Part shown: positions 15,611 to 24,897 of the stretch, one piece after another
Layout of the letters: the number at the start of each line of letters is the position of its first letter
Numbering within the stretch: position 1 is the first letter of the stretch
Origin: an uncultured Alphaproteobacteria bacterium
GTDB taxonomy: Bacteria > Pseudomonadota > Alphaproteobacteria > Reyranellales > Reyranellaceae
DNA: 28,603 nt
Direction of reading: 5' to 3'
Assembly: GCA_903929895.1 (NCBI GenBank)
Contig: CAIYWM010000489.1
Span: forward strand, 1 to 28,603
Program-made: the position numbers and the translations under genes
The notes under the pieces: model-generated
Databases searched by the model: none
The model's input: only the letters and a program-made list of their open reading frames with translations
Told to the model about the DNA's origin: nothing

Positions 15611-18280
15611 CTATGCCGCCACGGTGCGCAGGATGGCGCCCAGCCGGTCGTTCTGCTCGGGCGTGATCTCGCGCCCGCCCTCGTAGCCGACATTGTCCAT
15701 CGCGAGCTGCAGGAAGGCGCGCATCCAGTCCTTGCAGTAGTCGGCGTAGATCGGCGCCGGATTCTCGCTGAGCTGCGGGATCCCATCGACCAGGATCGCC
15801 GGATGCTCGAACACGCGGCGCAGCGGAGCATTCGGCGGCAGGCCCGGCCGTTGGTCGAGCGGCAGCTTGTCGAAGCCCAGCGCACTCACATAGCCGTTGA
15901 GCGCGGAGGAGGCCGTGCGGACCTGGCGCTCGGCGATCTCCTCCCATTTGGCGTTGGCGGCGTTCTCCAGTGCGCGCACCTCGTGAGAGAGCTGGTCGAT
16001 CAGCTTGAGCCGATGCGCGCCCACGATCAGCTCGTCGATCAGCCAGCCGAGATGCTGGCGGTCGACGCCGAAATGCGACAGCGCCTTCTCGTCGGCACCG
16101 ACGCGGCGCATGCTCTCGAGCCAGTAGTCAGCGGCCTCGCGGGCGAAACGCTCGGCGCGATCCTCGAGAACGCCGGAGGGCGGCGCGGTGCGGCCCGGCT
16201 CCTCGCCGAACACGTCGGCAAAGATGGCGCCGAGATCGACAGCGGCACCGGTCGACTGCGCCGCGGCGGCCGCGGCCTTGCCGTTCCTGCCCAGGCCCTC
16301 GTCCGAGGGACGGGCGGTGGCGATGCGGAAGTAGATCTCACGCAAGGCGGTGTCGGCGATCTGCAGGGCGGCGACCAGCTCGCCGAAGAGCTGCTGCTGA
16401 ATGGCGTTGGCGAGGCCGCGCAGGACAGTATGGACGAGGTCGCGCTTCTTGGCCCGTGCGTCGCCGTCGGAGGCGCTGTGGAAGCCGGCGAGCCGGTCGA
16501 CCAGCCGGCGCAGCTGGATCTCGAGCTGTCCGCGCACCTGGGCGCGTTTGATCGCGGGATCGCAGACCGGGATCAGGCTCTTCACCAGGTGCGCCACACC
16601 GCCGTCGTTGGCGCGGAACGCCTCGTCCCAGGCGAGCGCCGGATCGGCGAAGTGGCGGCGGACATCCTCGTTCTCGATGAAATGGTGGCGCAGCTCGCCG
16701 GCGCGCTGGGCGAACGATTCGGCGATGCCCACCTCGCGGCCGCCGTCATAGTCCATCAGCCGCTCGTCGATGACGGTTGGATTGCGCAGCCAGAAGCTGT
16801 TGTCGAACGGCCTGCCGTTCCAGTTGAGCGGCCACTCGCCGCGGAAGTTGTTGACCAGCGAGTTGCCGAGGCGCGCGCTCCAGCGCAGGCGGCGCGATTC
16901 CTCGGTCTCGCCGGCCTTCTGCTCGAACTCGCGGTCCATCTTGGTCAGCACCAGGAACAGCGCATTCTTCTGCTTGGCGCGGTCCGCCGGCGTGGCGCCG
17001 ATCGTCTGGTCGATCCACGCCGACATCATGTCGGAGAGGTCGCGGACCTCCTGATTGCCGTCGGGAATGCACAGCAGGATGGCGCTGAGCTCGCGCTCGG
17101 CCGAGTAGCGCTGGAAGAGATAGGCGACCTTGCCGCGCAGCAGCAGCTCGCGCAGCGGGTTGGCGCCCTCGGCCACACCCTTGGACTTGGCGACGTCGTC
17201 GAGGTTGGCGAGCTTCAGTCGCGAGCGGGCGCCCGGAAAATCGAGCAGGTCGGTGTGATCGAAGAAGTCCCACGGCTTCTCGTCGATCGCGACATTCAGT
17301 TCGGCGGTGAGCGCGCAGACCAGCGAGCGCGGCAGGCGAGCGTCGGGCGAGGACCGGCCGTCGGCCCGGCGGGGCCGGACCAGCAAGGGGTCGTCGGCAT
17401 CGGCGCCCAGCCGATCGAGCGTCAGCACGTCGACGATGCTCTTCTCGCGCGGGATCAGCGCATCCATGCCGAGCAGCGCCTCGGGCGCGTGGCCGAGCTT
17501 CTGCAGGCCGTCGTAGAGCGTGAGGTAGAGGTCGGTGAAGGGCTGGAAGTCGTACCACAGCACCGACCACAGCCGGACGCGGTCCTGGCCCGACAGGCGC
17601 GGCGCGAGATCGATCGCCTCGCGCCAGAAATCGGTACGCAGCTCGGCGGTGACGCCCGCGAAGAAGGTGTCGAAATACTCGATCAGGTCGAGCACGTCGT
17701 CGGACTCGAGATCGCCGACCGGCGTCGGCTGCGCCTTCAGGCGCAGCTCCGACAGGCGCTTGCGGATCGCCGCGCCGTCGGGCCGCACGAACTCGGCCTT
17801 CTGGTGATCGAAGTCGAGCAGGAAGGAATTGCCCAGGATCTTCACGATGTCGGTCTGCGTCAGCAGACGCACCTTCACCGGGAAATCGGCCGAGCCGTCA
17901 CTGAGGCCGAGGCCGAAGCGCGTGACCAGGCCGGTCGACTCGCGATTGCCCGGCGGGTTGATCTCGCGCAGGAAGTCGTAGGTCTTGTCGGCGAAGCGGG
18001 CCTGCAGCGGGCGGCCGTCGCGGCTCGCCAGGATGGAAACGAGGTAAGACTTGCCGGCCTGGCTCGGGCCGAACACGCCGACGCACATGCGACGCCGGGC
18101 GGCGCGCGCGAGCTTGCGGCTCTGGTTGCGGACCTTCTGCAGCTCGCTCACCAGCGACGGCGCCTGCTGCGCCACCGTCGGCGACTGCTCGGCCGCATCC
18201 TTCAGCCAGGCGACGCCTTCGCTCGCGGCGACGGCCAGCGCTTCGCAATCCTGGGCCAGCTTGAGATCTACTGTGTCCAT
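15611..18280 (-). CDS. srfC: SrfC-family protein, dynamin-like GTPase
   Basis: An 889-residue protein of the family annotated as 'virulence factor SrfC'. GTPase motifs are visible: G1 GPSQAGKS at 71-78 after the strand MCVGVF, a DFPG G3 motif at 347-350, and G4 TKMD at 446-449. The long interval between G1 and G3 and the large helical C-terminal half (about 550-889) recall dynamin-like proteins. No transmembrane helix or signal peptide is seen, so it is probably cytoplasmic. It begins 6 bases after srfB. The family name comes from enterobacteria; the biochemical role is not established, and GTP specificity is inferred from TKMD. Confidence 0.85.
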   Translation of the reverse strand: MDTVDLKLAQDCEALAVAASEGVAWLKDAAEQSPTVAQQAPSLVSELQKVRNQSRKLARAARRRMCVGVFGPSQAGKSYLVSILASRDGRPLQARFADKTYDFLREINPPGNRESTGLVTRFGLGLSDGSADFPVKVRLLTQTDIVKILGNSFLLDFDHQKAEFVRPDGAAIRKRLSELRLKAQPTPVGDLESDDVLDLIEYFDTFFAGVTAELRTDFWREAIDLAPRLSGQDRVRLWSVLWYDFQPFTDLYLTLYDGLQKLGHAPEALLGMDALIPREKSIVDVLTLDRLGADADDPLLVRPRRADGRSSPDARLPRSLVCALTAELNVAIDEKPWDFFDHTDLLDFPGARSRLKLANLDDVAKSKGVAEGANPLRELLLRGKVAYLFQRYSAERELSAILLCIPDGNQEVRDLSDMMSAWIDQTIGATPADRAKQKNALFLVLTKMDREFEQKAGETEESRRLRWSARLGNSLVNNFRGEWPLNWNGRPFDNSFWLRNPTVIDERLMDYDGGREVGIAESFAQRAGELRHHFIENEDVRRHFADPALAWDEAFRANDGGVAHLVKSLIPVCDPAIKRAQVRGQLEIQLRRLVDRLAGFHSASDGDARAKKRDLVHTVLRGLANAIQQQLFGELVAALQIADTALREIYFRIATARPSDEGLGRNGKAAAAAAQSTGAAVDLGAIFADVFGEEPGRTAPPSGVLEDRAERFAREAADYWLESMRRVGADEKALSHFGVDRQHLGWLIDELIVGAHRLKLIDQLSHEVRALENAANAKWEEIAERQVRTASSALNGYVSALGFDKLPLDQRPGLPPNAPLRRVFEHPAILVDGIPQLSENPAPIYADYCKDWMRAFLQLAMDNVGYEGGREITPEQNDRLGAILRTVAA

Positions 18281-18286
18281 GTCCCT

Positions 18287-21253
18287 TTAACCGGTCTTGA
18301 GCATGCCGGTGTCGAGCCAGTAGCCCTCACGGCGCGGCAGTGTCTGGAGGCGAAGCGTCAGGCGGTCGAGGGCGATGGCGCGGCCGTCGCGGTTGGTTAC
18401 CTGGCGAAGGCGGAAACGTTCGACGTCGCCCGACTCCTTGTCCTTGGGCTTCACGCGGGCAAGCGCGATCCTGAACGGCGTCTCGCGCGCATGGCGTTCG
18501 GCATATTCCGGCTTGGCGAACTCCAGCGCGTAGAGTCGCGCCGCCGGCCAGCGCACGAGGTCGAGCTGTCGGGCACCCAGCCACATGGGCCCGCGGAACT
18601 CGAAGGCGACCTCCGGCAGTTCGAACTCGCGATTGTCGAGATCGACGTCGCGATAGATGAGGTCTTCCTTCTGCAGGCGGCCGCCGCCGTCGAGCTTGCC
18701 GATGAACCGGGCGATGCTCTTGGAACGCAGCAGGTCGGAGCGGAAGGAGAAGTCCGGAAGCTGGGATTGCGCGAGCGCCGCGATCATCGCGCCGACCGCC
18801 ACGGTCGTCTTGGGATCCTCGACCCGCAGGCGCGCGTCACGGAACGGATACCAGGCGCCGACGCGATACTCGTGCAGCGAGATCACCCGTTCCGGCGGCA
18901 GCGGCAGCAATTCCATGACAAGCGCGCGGATGCCGGGCAGGCGCGAGGGCCGGCCCGACAGCAGCAGCACGTCGCAATCGTAGGCGTGGACGATCTCGGC
19001 AAGCGGCGCCAGGACACGGCCCATCTCGGCCCGCACCGTCTTGTCGAGGCCCGGCAGGTCGACCGGGAACACCACTTCGCGCAAATCGAAGTTCTGGGCG
19101 CCGCGCTTGCGCGCCGCCTCGTTCACGAAGGTGACGACTTCGTCGGATGGCTTGGCGCCGCCCGGGAAGAAGGACTCGTAGGGGCGCGGCTCGGCCGCGA
19201 CCACGCCCGAAGTGGGATCGTAGGTCTCGGCGGCGCGCAGGAACTCGAGCGCGAGCGGGTGGGCGATCTGCAGCGCGAACTGCTGGCGCAGATTGCGCTG
19301 GATCACGTCCTCGCCGCCGCGGTCGCCACCCACCAGCTCGGCCATCAGGTCGCCCGGATTGCCGATGCCGGTGGCGCGCAACGCGGCCTCGATCGGCGGC
19401 AGCACATGGGCCTGCACCACGCGCAACAGGATGTCGTCGCCCGCGACGTTGAAGCCTTCGCGGAACTTCTGTTCCGGGAACAGCGTCACGGAGGTGCCGG
19501 CGCCCTCCAGGCGATAGGAGTTGATGATCAGGTCGGTCGTGCCGCCGCCCACGTCGATGCTGGCGATGTTGAGCACATCGTCCGCCGGCTTGCCGCGCGG
19601 CTTGCGCGTGATCTGGAAGAAGCGGCGGGCGTCACCGCCGAAATTGCGCGCGACTTCGGTGTAGAGATAGACGAGCTGCGTGCAGCTCGCCTCGTCCCAG
19701 TCGGTGAGCACGCGCGGTGCCGGCGCCGCCGGATCGTCGAGCTTCCAGCCCATCATCATCCAGACGAGATCGCGTGCCGCTTCGGCGCGCTTGCGAAAGA
19801 TCAGGCGTTCGGCCAGCGGCATGCCGGTCGGCAAAGTGAGCACGATGCGGCGCAGGCGGCGCGGCGTCTCGGCATGGGCGCGGCGACCGCGTTGCTGCGG
19901 CGAGTTCATCAGCATCAGCGCCTGCAGCAGTACTTCGGTGAGGACGAAGGTCATCACCGAGGAGCGCGAATAGAGCGGCTCGAACACCGGCAGGTGGTCG
20001 GCCGAATCGGCATCCGGATCGACCAGATGCAGCGGTTCACCCTTCTGGTTCACGAGCTGGGCCATCGGCCCGGCGGCGGCCGGCATCGCCGTCTGGTCCT
20101 GCGCGTAGGCCACGTTGAAGCGCCATTCGCGGGTCTGCGGCTCCTCGTCCCACAGGTAGCGCTTGGGACTCGACATGCCGGTATTGCCCTCGGTGCCGCG
20201 CCGGCGGGCCGCCAGCCGCGTTGCCTCGGGGCCGACCCGCGTCATGGTGGGCCACACGAAGGCATCGGCACGTCCGCCGAGACGCGACAGGTGGTTCTTG
20301 CCGAACCAGGCCTGCGCGAACTCGACGCGCGATTCGAAGGGGCGCGTATGCACGACCTCGGGATGCGAGAGGTCGCGCAGTGCCAGCTCGTAGGAATCGT
20401 TCAGGTTGACGCCCAGCTCGCCCGCCGCCTCGATCAGCAGGCCGCAGGTCCGCGAGTTGCCGACGTCGAGCACGAGATCCACTTCGATCGCACCGCGCCC
20501 GGGCCGCTCGGCATCGCCCACCAGCTTCACCGGCGGAAAGTGCACCGCGGCGGCGAGCAGGCCGAGGAAGGCGAGATAGCGCGCCGTGGCTTCCTGCGGC
20601 TTCTGCTTGATGTCGCTGTCGATCTCTTCCGCGGTCGCGCGCGGATGCAGTTCATGGAACAGTTCGTCGAGCCACTGCACCATCCAGCCCTGGCGCAGCA
20701 GCCAGTGATTGGCGCGCTGCTGCGGCGCCAGCGCGAACAACGCGCCGGAGGTCACATCCTTGGGCGAGGGGGCGAGGTAGGCGCGGCCCTCGGCCTCGGC
20801 GATCAGGCCGGTGTCGAAGGCCAGCACCGCGCGGTAGCGATTGCCCTGCTCGTCGCGATAACCCGAACCGTAGCGCGCTTCGAGATCGACGACGCGCACG
20901 CGCGCCCAGTCGGCCGGGCCCTCGCGGAACTGGTTGTTGGGCCGTACCTGGAGGAACGGCACCGGGACCCACTTGTCGAGGAAGGGTGCGAGCGCGTCCT
21001 TCGCGGTGATGACCAGGTTCGGATCGGCGGCGCGACGGCGGCCATTCTCGACCACCTCGTACTGGCCGCGGCCCTCGTCGAAATCGAGTTGCACCAAGTC
21101 GTCGACCGCATTCGAGGCGGCGGCGTCATGGAAGCCCCATTCGCGCACCTTGAGGCGCACCGGATCGAACCCGAAGTCGAGGAACTGGATGCCGGAGCGG
21201 GCAATCAGCGTCGTCGGGCTGGGATAGCTCGGCAGGCGGGCGAGGTCGCTCAT
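18287..21253 (-). CDS. srfB: SrfB-family protein, actin/Hsp70-like ATPase
   Basis: A 988-residue protein of the 'virulence protein SrfB' family. Two nucleotide-binding signatures of the actin/Hsp70/FtsA fold are clear: DVGNSRTCG starting at residue 263 (phosphate 1) and DVGGGTTD at 567-574 (phosphate 2), with a later adenosine-like segment VLLLSGRPSRLPGIRAL. A roughly 250-residue N-terminal region precedes the fold. There is no signal peptide or membrane helix, so it should act in the cytoplasm. The start ATG is at 21253, 39 bases after the second SrfA-like gene. It probably works with SrfC, from which it is separated by 6 bases. Confidence 0.88.
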   Translation of the reverse strand: MSDLARLPSYPSPTTLIARSGIQFLDFGFDPVRLKVREWGFHDAAASNAVDDLVQLDFDEGRGQYEVVENGRRRAADPNLVITAKDALAPFLDKWVPVPFLQVRPNNQFREGPADWARVRVVDLEARYGSGYRDEQGNRYRAVLAFDTGLIAEAEGRAYLAPSPKDVTSGALFALAPQQRANHWLLRQGWMVQWLDELFHELHPRATAEEIDSDIKQKPQEATARYLAFLGLLAAAVHFPPVKLVGDAERPGRGAIEVDLVLDVGNSRTCGLLIEAAGELGVNLNDSYELALRDLSHPEVVHTRPFESRVEFAQAWFGKNHLSRLGGRADAFVWPTMTRVGPEATRLAARRRGTEGNTGMSSPKRYLWDEEPQTREWRFNVAYAQDQTAMPAAAGPMAQLVNQKGEPLHLVDPDADSADHLPVFEPLYSRSSVMTFVLTEVLLQALMLMNSPQQRGRRAHAETPRRLRRIVLTLPTGMPLAERLIFRKRAEAARDLVWMMMGWKLDDPAAPAPRVLTDWDEASCTQLVYLYTEVARNFGGDARRFFQITRKPRGKPADDVLNIASIDVGGGTTDLIINSYRLEGAGTSVTLFPEQKFREGFNVAGDDILLRVVQAHVLPPIEAALRATGIGNPGDLMAELVGGDRGGEDVIQRNLRQQFALQIAHPLALEFLRAAETYDPTSGVVAAEPRPYESFFPGGAKPSDEVVTFVNEAARKRGAQNFDLREVVFPVDLPGLDKTVRAEMGRVLAPLAEIVHAYDCDVLLLSGRPSRLPGIRALVMELLPLPPERVISLHEYRVGAWYPFRDARLRVEDPKTTVAVGAMIAALAQSQLPDFSFRSDLLRSKSIARFIGKLDGGGRLQKEDLIYRDVDLDNREFELPEVAFEFRGPMWLGARQLDLVRWPAARLYALEFAKPEYAERHARETPFRIALARVKPKDKESGDVERFRLRQVTNRDGRAIALDRLTLRLQTLPRREGYWLDTGMLKTG

Positions 21254-21292
21254 GTCAATCCGGTACGGCCATCATCATGTGTATGTAAGGTC

Positions 21293-22735
21293 TCAACGAC
21301 CGATCTGCACCTGGTAGCTGCGCGGGTCGCCGGGCTGGCTGCCCTTGCACTGTGCGGCACCGTCGGCGCCGATCTCGCAGTTCACGGTGTTGCGGGCGTA
21401 GGTCTTGCCGTCGCTGCAGCGCGGATTGCTCTTTTCCTCGATCACCAGCTTGGTGCCGTCCCAGCGCGCCTCGGCGGGCGCCTCGCAGGTGGCGCCGTTC
21501 TTCTGGGTGAAGGACACCTTGCCCTTGCCCTTGTCGTCGAGCGTGTAGTTCGGCCGCAGATCCTTCTCGCCGGTCGCGGTCGCGAGACCAGTGCGCGAGC
21601 GCCAGTCGCCCTTCAGGAAGGCGAGGTCCTGCTTCTGCTTGGCCTCGGGTGGCACGACCATCGGCTTGGGCTCGTCCTTCTTGTTGCCGGCCGCGGTCTT
21701 CGGATCGTTGGGCGCGGCGGCGTTCTTGTCCTTGTTCTGCTCGTCGGGTCCCTTCACGTCGCCACCCTTGGCTTCTGGCTTGTTCGGATCCTTCGCCGGA
21801 TCGTTTGCGGCAGCGCCGAGATCGGGGCCGGCGCCGCGCTCGATCGGCGGTCCGCCGACGGAGCCTGCGATCACGCCGCCCGGTCCGATGACACCGGCGG
21901 CGCAATCGCCGCCGCGGCGTGACAGCTCGTCGGTGAGACGGGCCAGTTCGAGGCGCAATTCCTCATTGTCATGCGCCAGGGTCGCGACGCGCGTCTGCTG
22001 CAGTTCCATGGGTTGGCGCACGGCGAATCCCAAGGCGCGCTCGCGCGCTTCGGCCTCGATGTAGGGCTCGATGCGCGGCAGGTAGGGTCGCACCAGCCAG
22101 GCCAGCAGCGCCAGGATCAGCATCAACACGACGCCGAGCAGCAGCCACTGCCACCACACGGTGCGCGGCGCCGCGACGGCGGCAAGGGCCGGCACCGAGG
22201 CCATGACGGCTTCGGGCCGCGAGACATGCGGAGCGGCGGCGCGCGGCGCAACGGCGGGCGGCAGGCTCGGCAGGAACACGCCGGGCAGGGCGGCATCGGC
22301 GGTGAAGCCCCAGAAGGTCATCACCGGACGGCCGTCCACGACATAGAGCGTCTCTTCGCCCGGCGCGGTGAGCGCCTGACGCAGCAGGCGTGCGAAGTTG
22401 CGTTCGGCGTTGGACCGCTCCACCGCTTCCATCTCGGTCGCCAGGCCTGCGATCTCGCCGTGCAGCCGGTGCACCCTGTCGAGCATATCGCGGCGCTCGG
22501 CGTCACCGAGATCGTCGATGCGCTTCACGTCGCCGTCGAACGGTGCATACCAGTTGATCGTGCGACCGCTCGGCTCGGCCTCAGGGACGGCCAGAAGGTC
22601 GGCATGTTCGCGCGAGAGACGCGCGGCGATGGCGGCGCGCAGCTGTCCCGCGGCGCGCCAGACCGGATCGCCGGCGAGCCCGAGCGCGCGGTAACGCTGC
22701 AGCGGTTCACTGACAAGTAGCGGGCCTGCGGCCAT
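21293..22735 (-). CDS. SrfA-like membrane protein, second copy
   Basis: A 480-residue protein. The N-terminal region (1-150) contains TINWYAPFDGDVKRIDDL and YVVDGRPVMTFWGF, which match the neighbouring paralogue. One transmembrane helix spans 193-214, then comes a short helical stretch (about 245-273), a long low-complexity charged linker rich in Asn, Asp, Lys and Pro (about 300-370), and a C-terminal domain (373-480) with three cysteines that may fold as a small beta barrel. The tail is predicted periplasmic. A GAGGAG ribosome site lies over the stop of the upstream gene. I call it SrfA-like from content and position before srfB; similarity to enterobacterial SrfA needs a profile search. Confidence 0.8.
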   Translation of the reverse strand: MAAGPLLVSEPLQRYRALGLAGDPVWRAAGQLRAAIAARLSREHADLLAVPEAEPSGRTINWYAPFDGDVKRIDDLGDAERRDMLDRVHRLHGEIAGLATEMEAVERSNAERNFARLLRQALTAPGEETLYVVDGRPVMTFWGFTADAALPGVFLPSLPPAVAPRAAAPHVSRPEAVMASVPALAAVAAPRTVWWQWLLLGVVLMLILALLAWLVRPYLPRIEPYIEAEARERALGFAVRQPMELQQTRVATLAHDNEELRLELARLTDELSRRGGDCAAGVIGPGGVIAGSVGGPPIERGAGPDLGAAANDPAKDPNKPEAKGGDVKGPDEQNKDKNAAAPNDPKTAAGNKKDEPKPMVVPPEAKQKQDLAFLKGDWRSRTGLATATGEKDLRPNYTLDDKGKGKVSFTQKNGATCEAPAEARWDGTKLVIEEKSNPRCSDGKTYARNTVNCEIGADGAAQCKGSQPGDPRSYQVQIGR

Positions 22736-22744
22736 CTCAGCTCC

Positions 22745-24019
22745 TCACCGTCTGCTGCCACGGGGGCAGGAAATCGCGTAGTTCCAGCGCGTGCCCCATT
22801 GCTCACCCGTTACGATCACATCGACCGAATAATCCCCCGCGACCGGATTCCAGTCGAACCCGAAGCCACCGCGGCCACTCCGTGGGCCGCCGGTCCCGGC
22901 AATGTTCTGGCCGCGGTACATCACCCTGATGTCGTCGGGCCGCACGAAGAGCTGATAGTTCAGCGCCACGAAGCCCGGCTTGTCGCCGAGATAATGCTTG
23001 TTGCGTGTTACGCCCTCGCCGCCGGAATCACCCGACCAGTCGCACGGAAGCTGGCCCGGCGGCGGCCGATTGACGGGCGGCGCGGACGCCTGCTGCGGCG
23101 GCTGCGGTTTGGGGGCCGGCGGAGGCGGCTTCGGCGGTTCGACCTTGGCCACGGGCGGCGGGGCGGGGGGCGGCTTGGGCGGCTCCACCGGCTTGCACTG
23201 TTCGAGCTTGTCCTTGAGCTCGGCCTGCAGCGAAGCGAGCTCGGCCTTGAGCTTCTGTTCCTCATCGGCGGCCGATTCGAGCGCCGCCTTCAGCAGCGGC
23301 GTCGGGTCGGGTGGGGCCTCGGGCGCCGGTGGCGCCGGCGTCTCCAGCGTCGCGATGTTCACGGTCGGATCGACCGGCACGCAGGCGCGCAGCAGCCACG
23401 AGGTCAACAGCAGGAGAAGCAGCAGCAGCAGGCCGAACAGCAGGGCACTGAACCAGGGTGCCCAGCCGACGATGCGAGTGGCCGGGAGCATTGCCGCCGG
23501 GGCGCTCGCAAACACCGCCTCGGGCCGCGCCGCCGGGGGAACCGTCGCCAGCTGGAAGGCCTGCAGGCCTGCCGCGGCGTCGGCTTCGTAGCCCCAGGCG
23601 ACGATCACCGGTTGTCCATCGACCACGAACACGAAATCGTCGGAGGGGCGCGACGTCGACAGTTCGAGCGAGCGCCCGATCAGCCGCGCCTCTTCGCTGG
23701 TCTGCGAGCCCATGAGCTGCGCGCCCAGCGACCGGATGGACGCGAGGTGATCCTCGACGATGCGCAGGACTTCCGTGCGTTGGCTCTCATCCAGTTCGCC
23801 GAGGCGCTGGACGGTGCCGCTGCGCGCCGCGTACCAGTCGATGCCGTCGCCCGACTCGCGGAGCTGCGGATCGGCCAGCAGGTCGGCCGGACCGTCACCC
23901 AGACGACGGCGTATGACGGACAGCAACTGGCCGGCGACCGCATGCAGAGGTTCGCCCCGTACACCCAAGGGGCGCACGCCCAATCGCGTCGTCATCAACA
24001 AAGTGGGGCGTTCGCCCAT
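22745..24019 (-). CDS. SrfA-like membrane protein, first copy
   Basis: A 424-residue paralogue of the next gene. The shared N-terminal part has GIDWYAARSGTVQRLGEL (60-77) and FVVDGQPVIVAWGY (131-144). One strong Leu-rich transmembrane helix (187-210) is followed by a predicted coiled coil (about 243-275), a Pro-rich linker (277-323) and a C-terminal domain (325-424) with CDWSGD and two cysteines, unlike that of the second copy. The tail should be periplasmic. The start is uncertain: ATG 24019 is the longest, and an ATG eight codons later (23995-23993) is possible; neither has a strong ribosome site. It is the first gene of the locus, 98 bases after hmuV. Confidence 0.8.
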   Translation of the reverse strand: MGERPTLLMTTRLGVRPLGVRGEPLHAVAGQLLSVIRRRLGDGPADLLADPQLRESGDGIDWYAARSGTVQRLGELDESQRTEVLRIVEDHLASIRSLGAQLMGSQTSEEARLIGRSLELSTSRPSDDFVFVVDGQPVIVAWGYEADAAAGLQAFQLATVPPAARPEAVFASAPAAMLPATRIVGWAPWFSALLFGLLLLLLLLLTSWLLRACVPVDPTVNIATLETPAPPAPEAPPDPTPLLKAALESAADEEQKLKAELASLQAELKDKLEQCKPVEPPKPPPAPPPVAKVEPPKPPPPAPKPQPPQQASAPPVNRPPPGQLPCDWSGDSGGEGVTRNKHYLGDKPGFVALNYQLFVRPDDIRVMYRGQNIAGTGGPRSGRGGFGFDWNPVAGDYSVDVIVTGEQWGTRWNYAISCPRGSRR

Positions 24020-24117
24020 GGATGCCTGGGGCCGGATTTATGAATACGGGCTGAAGCATCATAACATCGTTCGAATCCGGCGGGTTTATGTCGGATTGAA
24101 CACCGAACGGCGGTGAA

Positions 24118-24897
24118 TCAGCCGGGACTGAGGAAAGCCGCTCCGCCGGCGGCCTCGATTTGCACAATGGGTGTCGCGAACACGGCCGAGAGCCTCTCCG
24201 GGTCGAGCGTCTGCCGGGTCGGTCCCAGATTTGTCACACGGCCATCTTCCACGATGCCGACGCGGTCGGCATAGCGCGCCGCCATGTTGAGGTCGTGCAG
24301 CACGGCGAGTACGCCCAGCCCCCGATCGACGCGGCGCCGGGCGCTGGCCAGGGCCGCATGCTGGTGCGAGAGGTCGAGACCGGTGATCGGCTCGTCGAGC
24401 AGCAGGAACGGCGTGGCCGCGGGATCGGCGTCGCATTGAGCCAGCACGCGGGCGAGCTGGACGCGCTGGCGTTCGCCGCCTGACAGAACGGTGTAGGGCC
24501 GGTCGGCGAAGGCGAGCGCCTCGGTCTCGGCGAGTGCCTTTTCGGCCACCGCCTGCATCTGCCGTTCAGACAGGGTGCCGCGAAAAGCCAGCAGTCCCAG
24601 CATGGCGATCTGCAGGCCGGTGAAGTCGAAGGCCACGGCCGAATGCTGCGGCAGCACGGCGCGACGGCGCGCCAGCTCCAGCTTGCTCCAGTGGGTCAAC
24701 GGCCGTCCGTCGAGCAGGATCTCGCCGGAAGACAGGGCGCGATCGCCGGCAAGCGCATTGAGCAGGGTGCTCTTTCCGGCGCCGTTCGGTCCGATGATCG
24801 CCACGAACTCGCCCGGCGCGACGTCGAGCGAGACATCGCGCAACAGCGACTTGGCACGGGCGCGCACCTCGATGCCGATGGCCTGCAGGAGTCTCAC
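24118..24897 (-). CDS. hmuV: Haem ABC transporter ATP-binding protein
   Basis: A 259-residue ABC ATPase driving haem import through HmuU. Walker A GPNGAGKST is at 36-44, the signature is LSGGERQRV, and Walker B is FLLLDEP followed by ITGLDLSHQ. The start is GTG 24897, which overlaps the hmuU stop (GTGA) and gives the expected N-terminus just before the first ABC strand. The longer open frame upstream only reads hmuU out of frame. It is the last gene of the haem operon; the srf-type locus begins 98 bases downstream on the same strand, so read-through is possible. Confidence 0.94.
   Translation of the reverse strand: MRLLQAIGIEVRARAKSLLRDVSLDVAPGEFVAIIGPNGAGKSTLLNALAGDRALSSGEILLDGRPLTHWSKLELARRRAVLPQHSAVAFDFTGLQIAMLGLLAFRGTLSERQMQAVAEKALAETEALAFADRPYTVLSGGERQRVQLARVLAQCDADPAATPFLLLDEPITGLDLSHQHAALASARRRVDRGLGVLAVLHDLNMAARYADRVGIVEDGRVTNLGPTRQTLDPERLSAVFATPIVQIEAAGGAAFLSPG

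Noticed and set aside
14369..21922. A 2517-codon open frame on the plus strand across the srf locus
   Set aside because: It is antisense to five well-supported genes, is rich in Arg, Gly, Ala and His repeats without recognisable domains, and arises from the G/C third-position bias of the minus-strand genes.
24058..24063. TATGAT on the minus strand as a -10 box for the srf locus
   Set aside because: No acceptable -35 hexamer lies 16-19 bases upstream, so I cannot support a promoter here; read-through from hmuV is equally possible.
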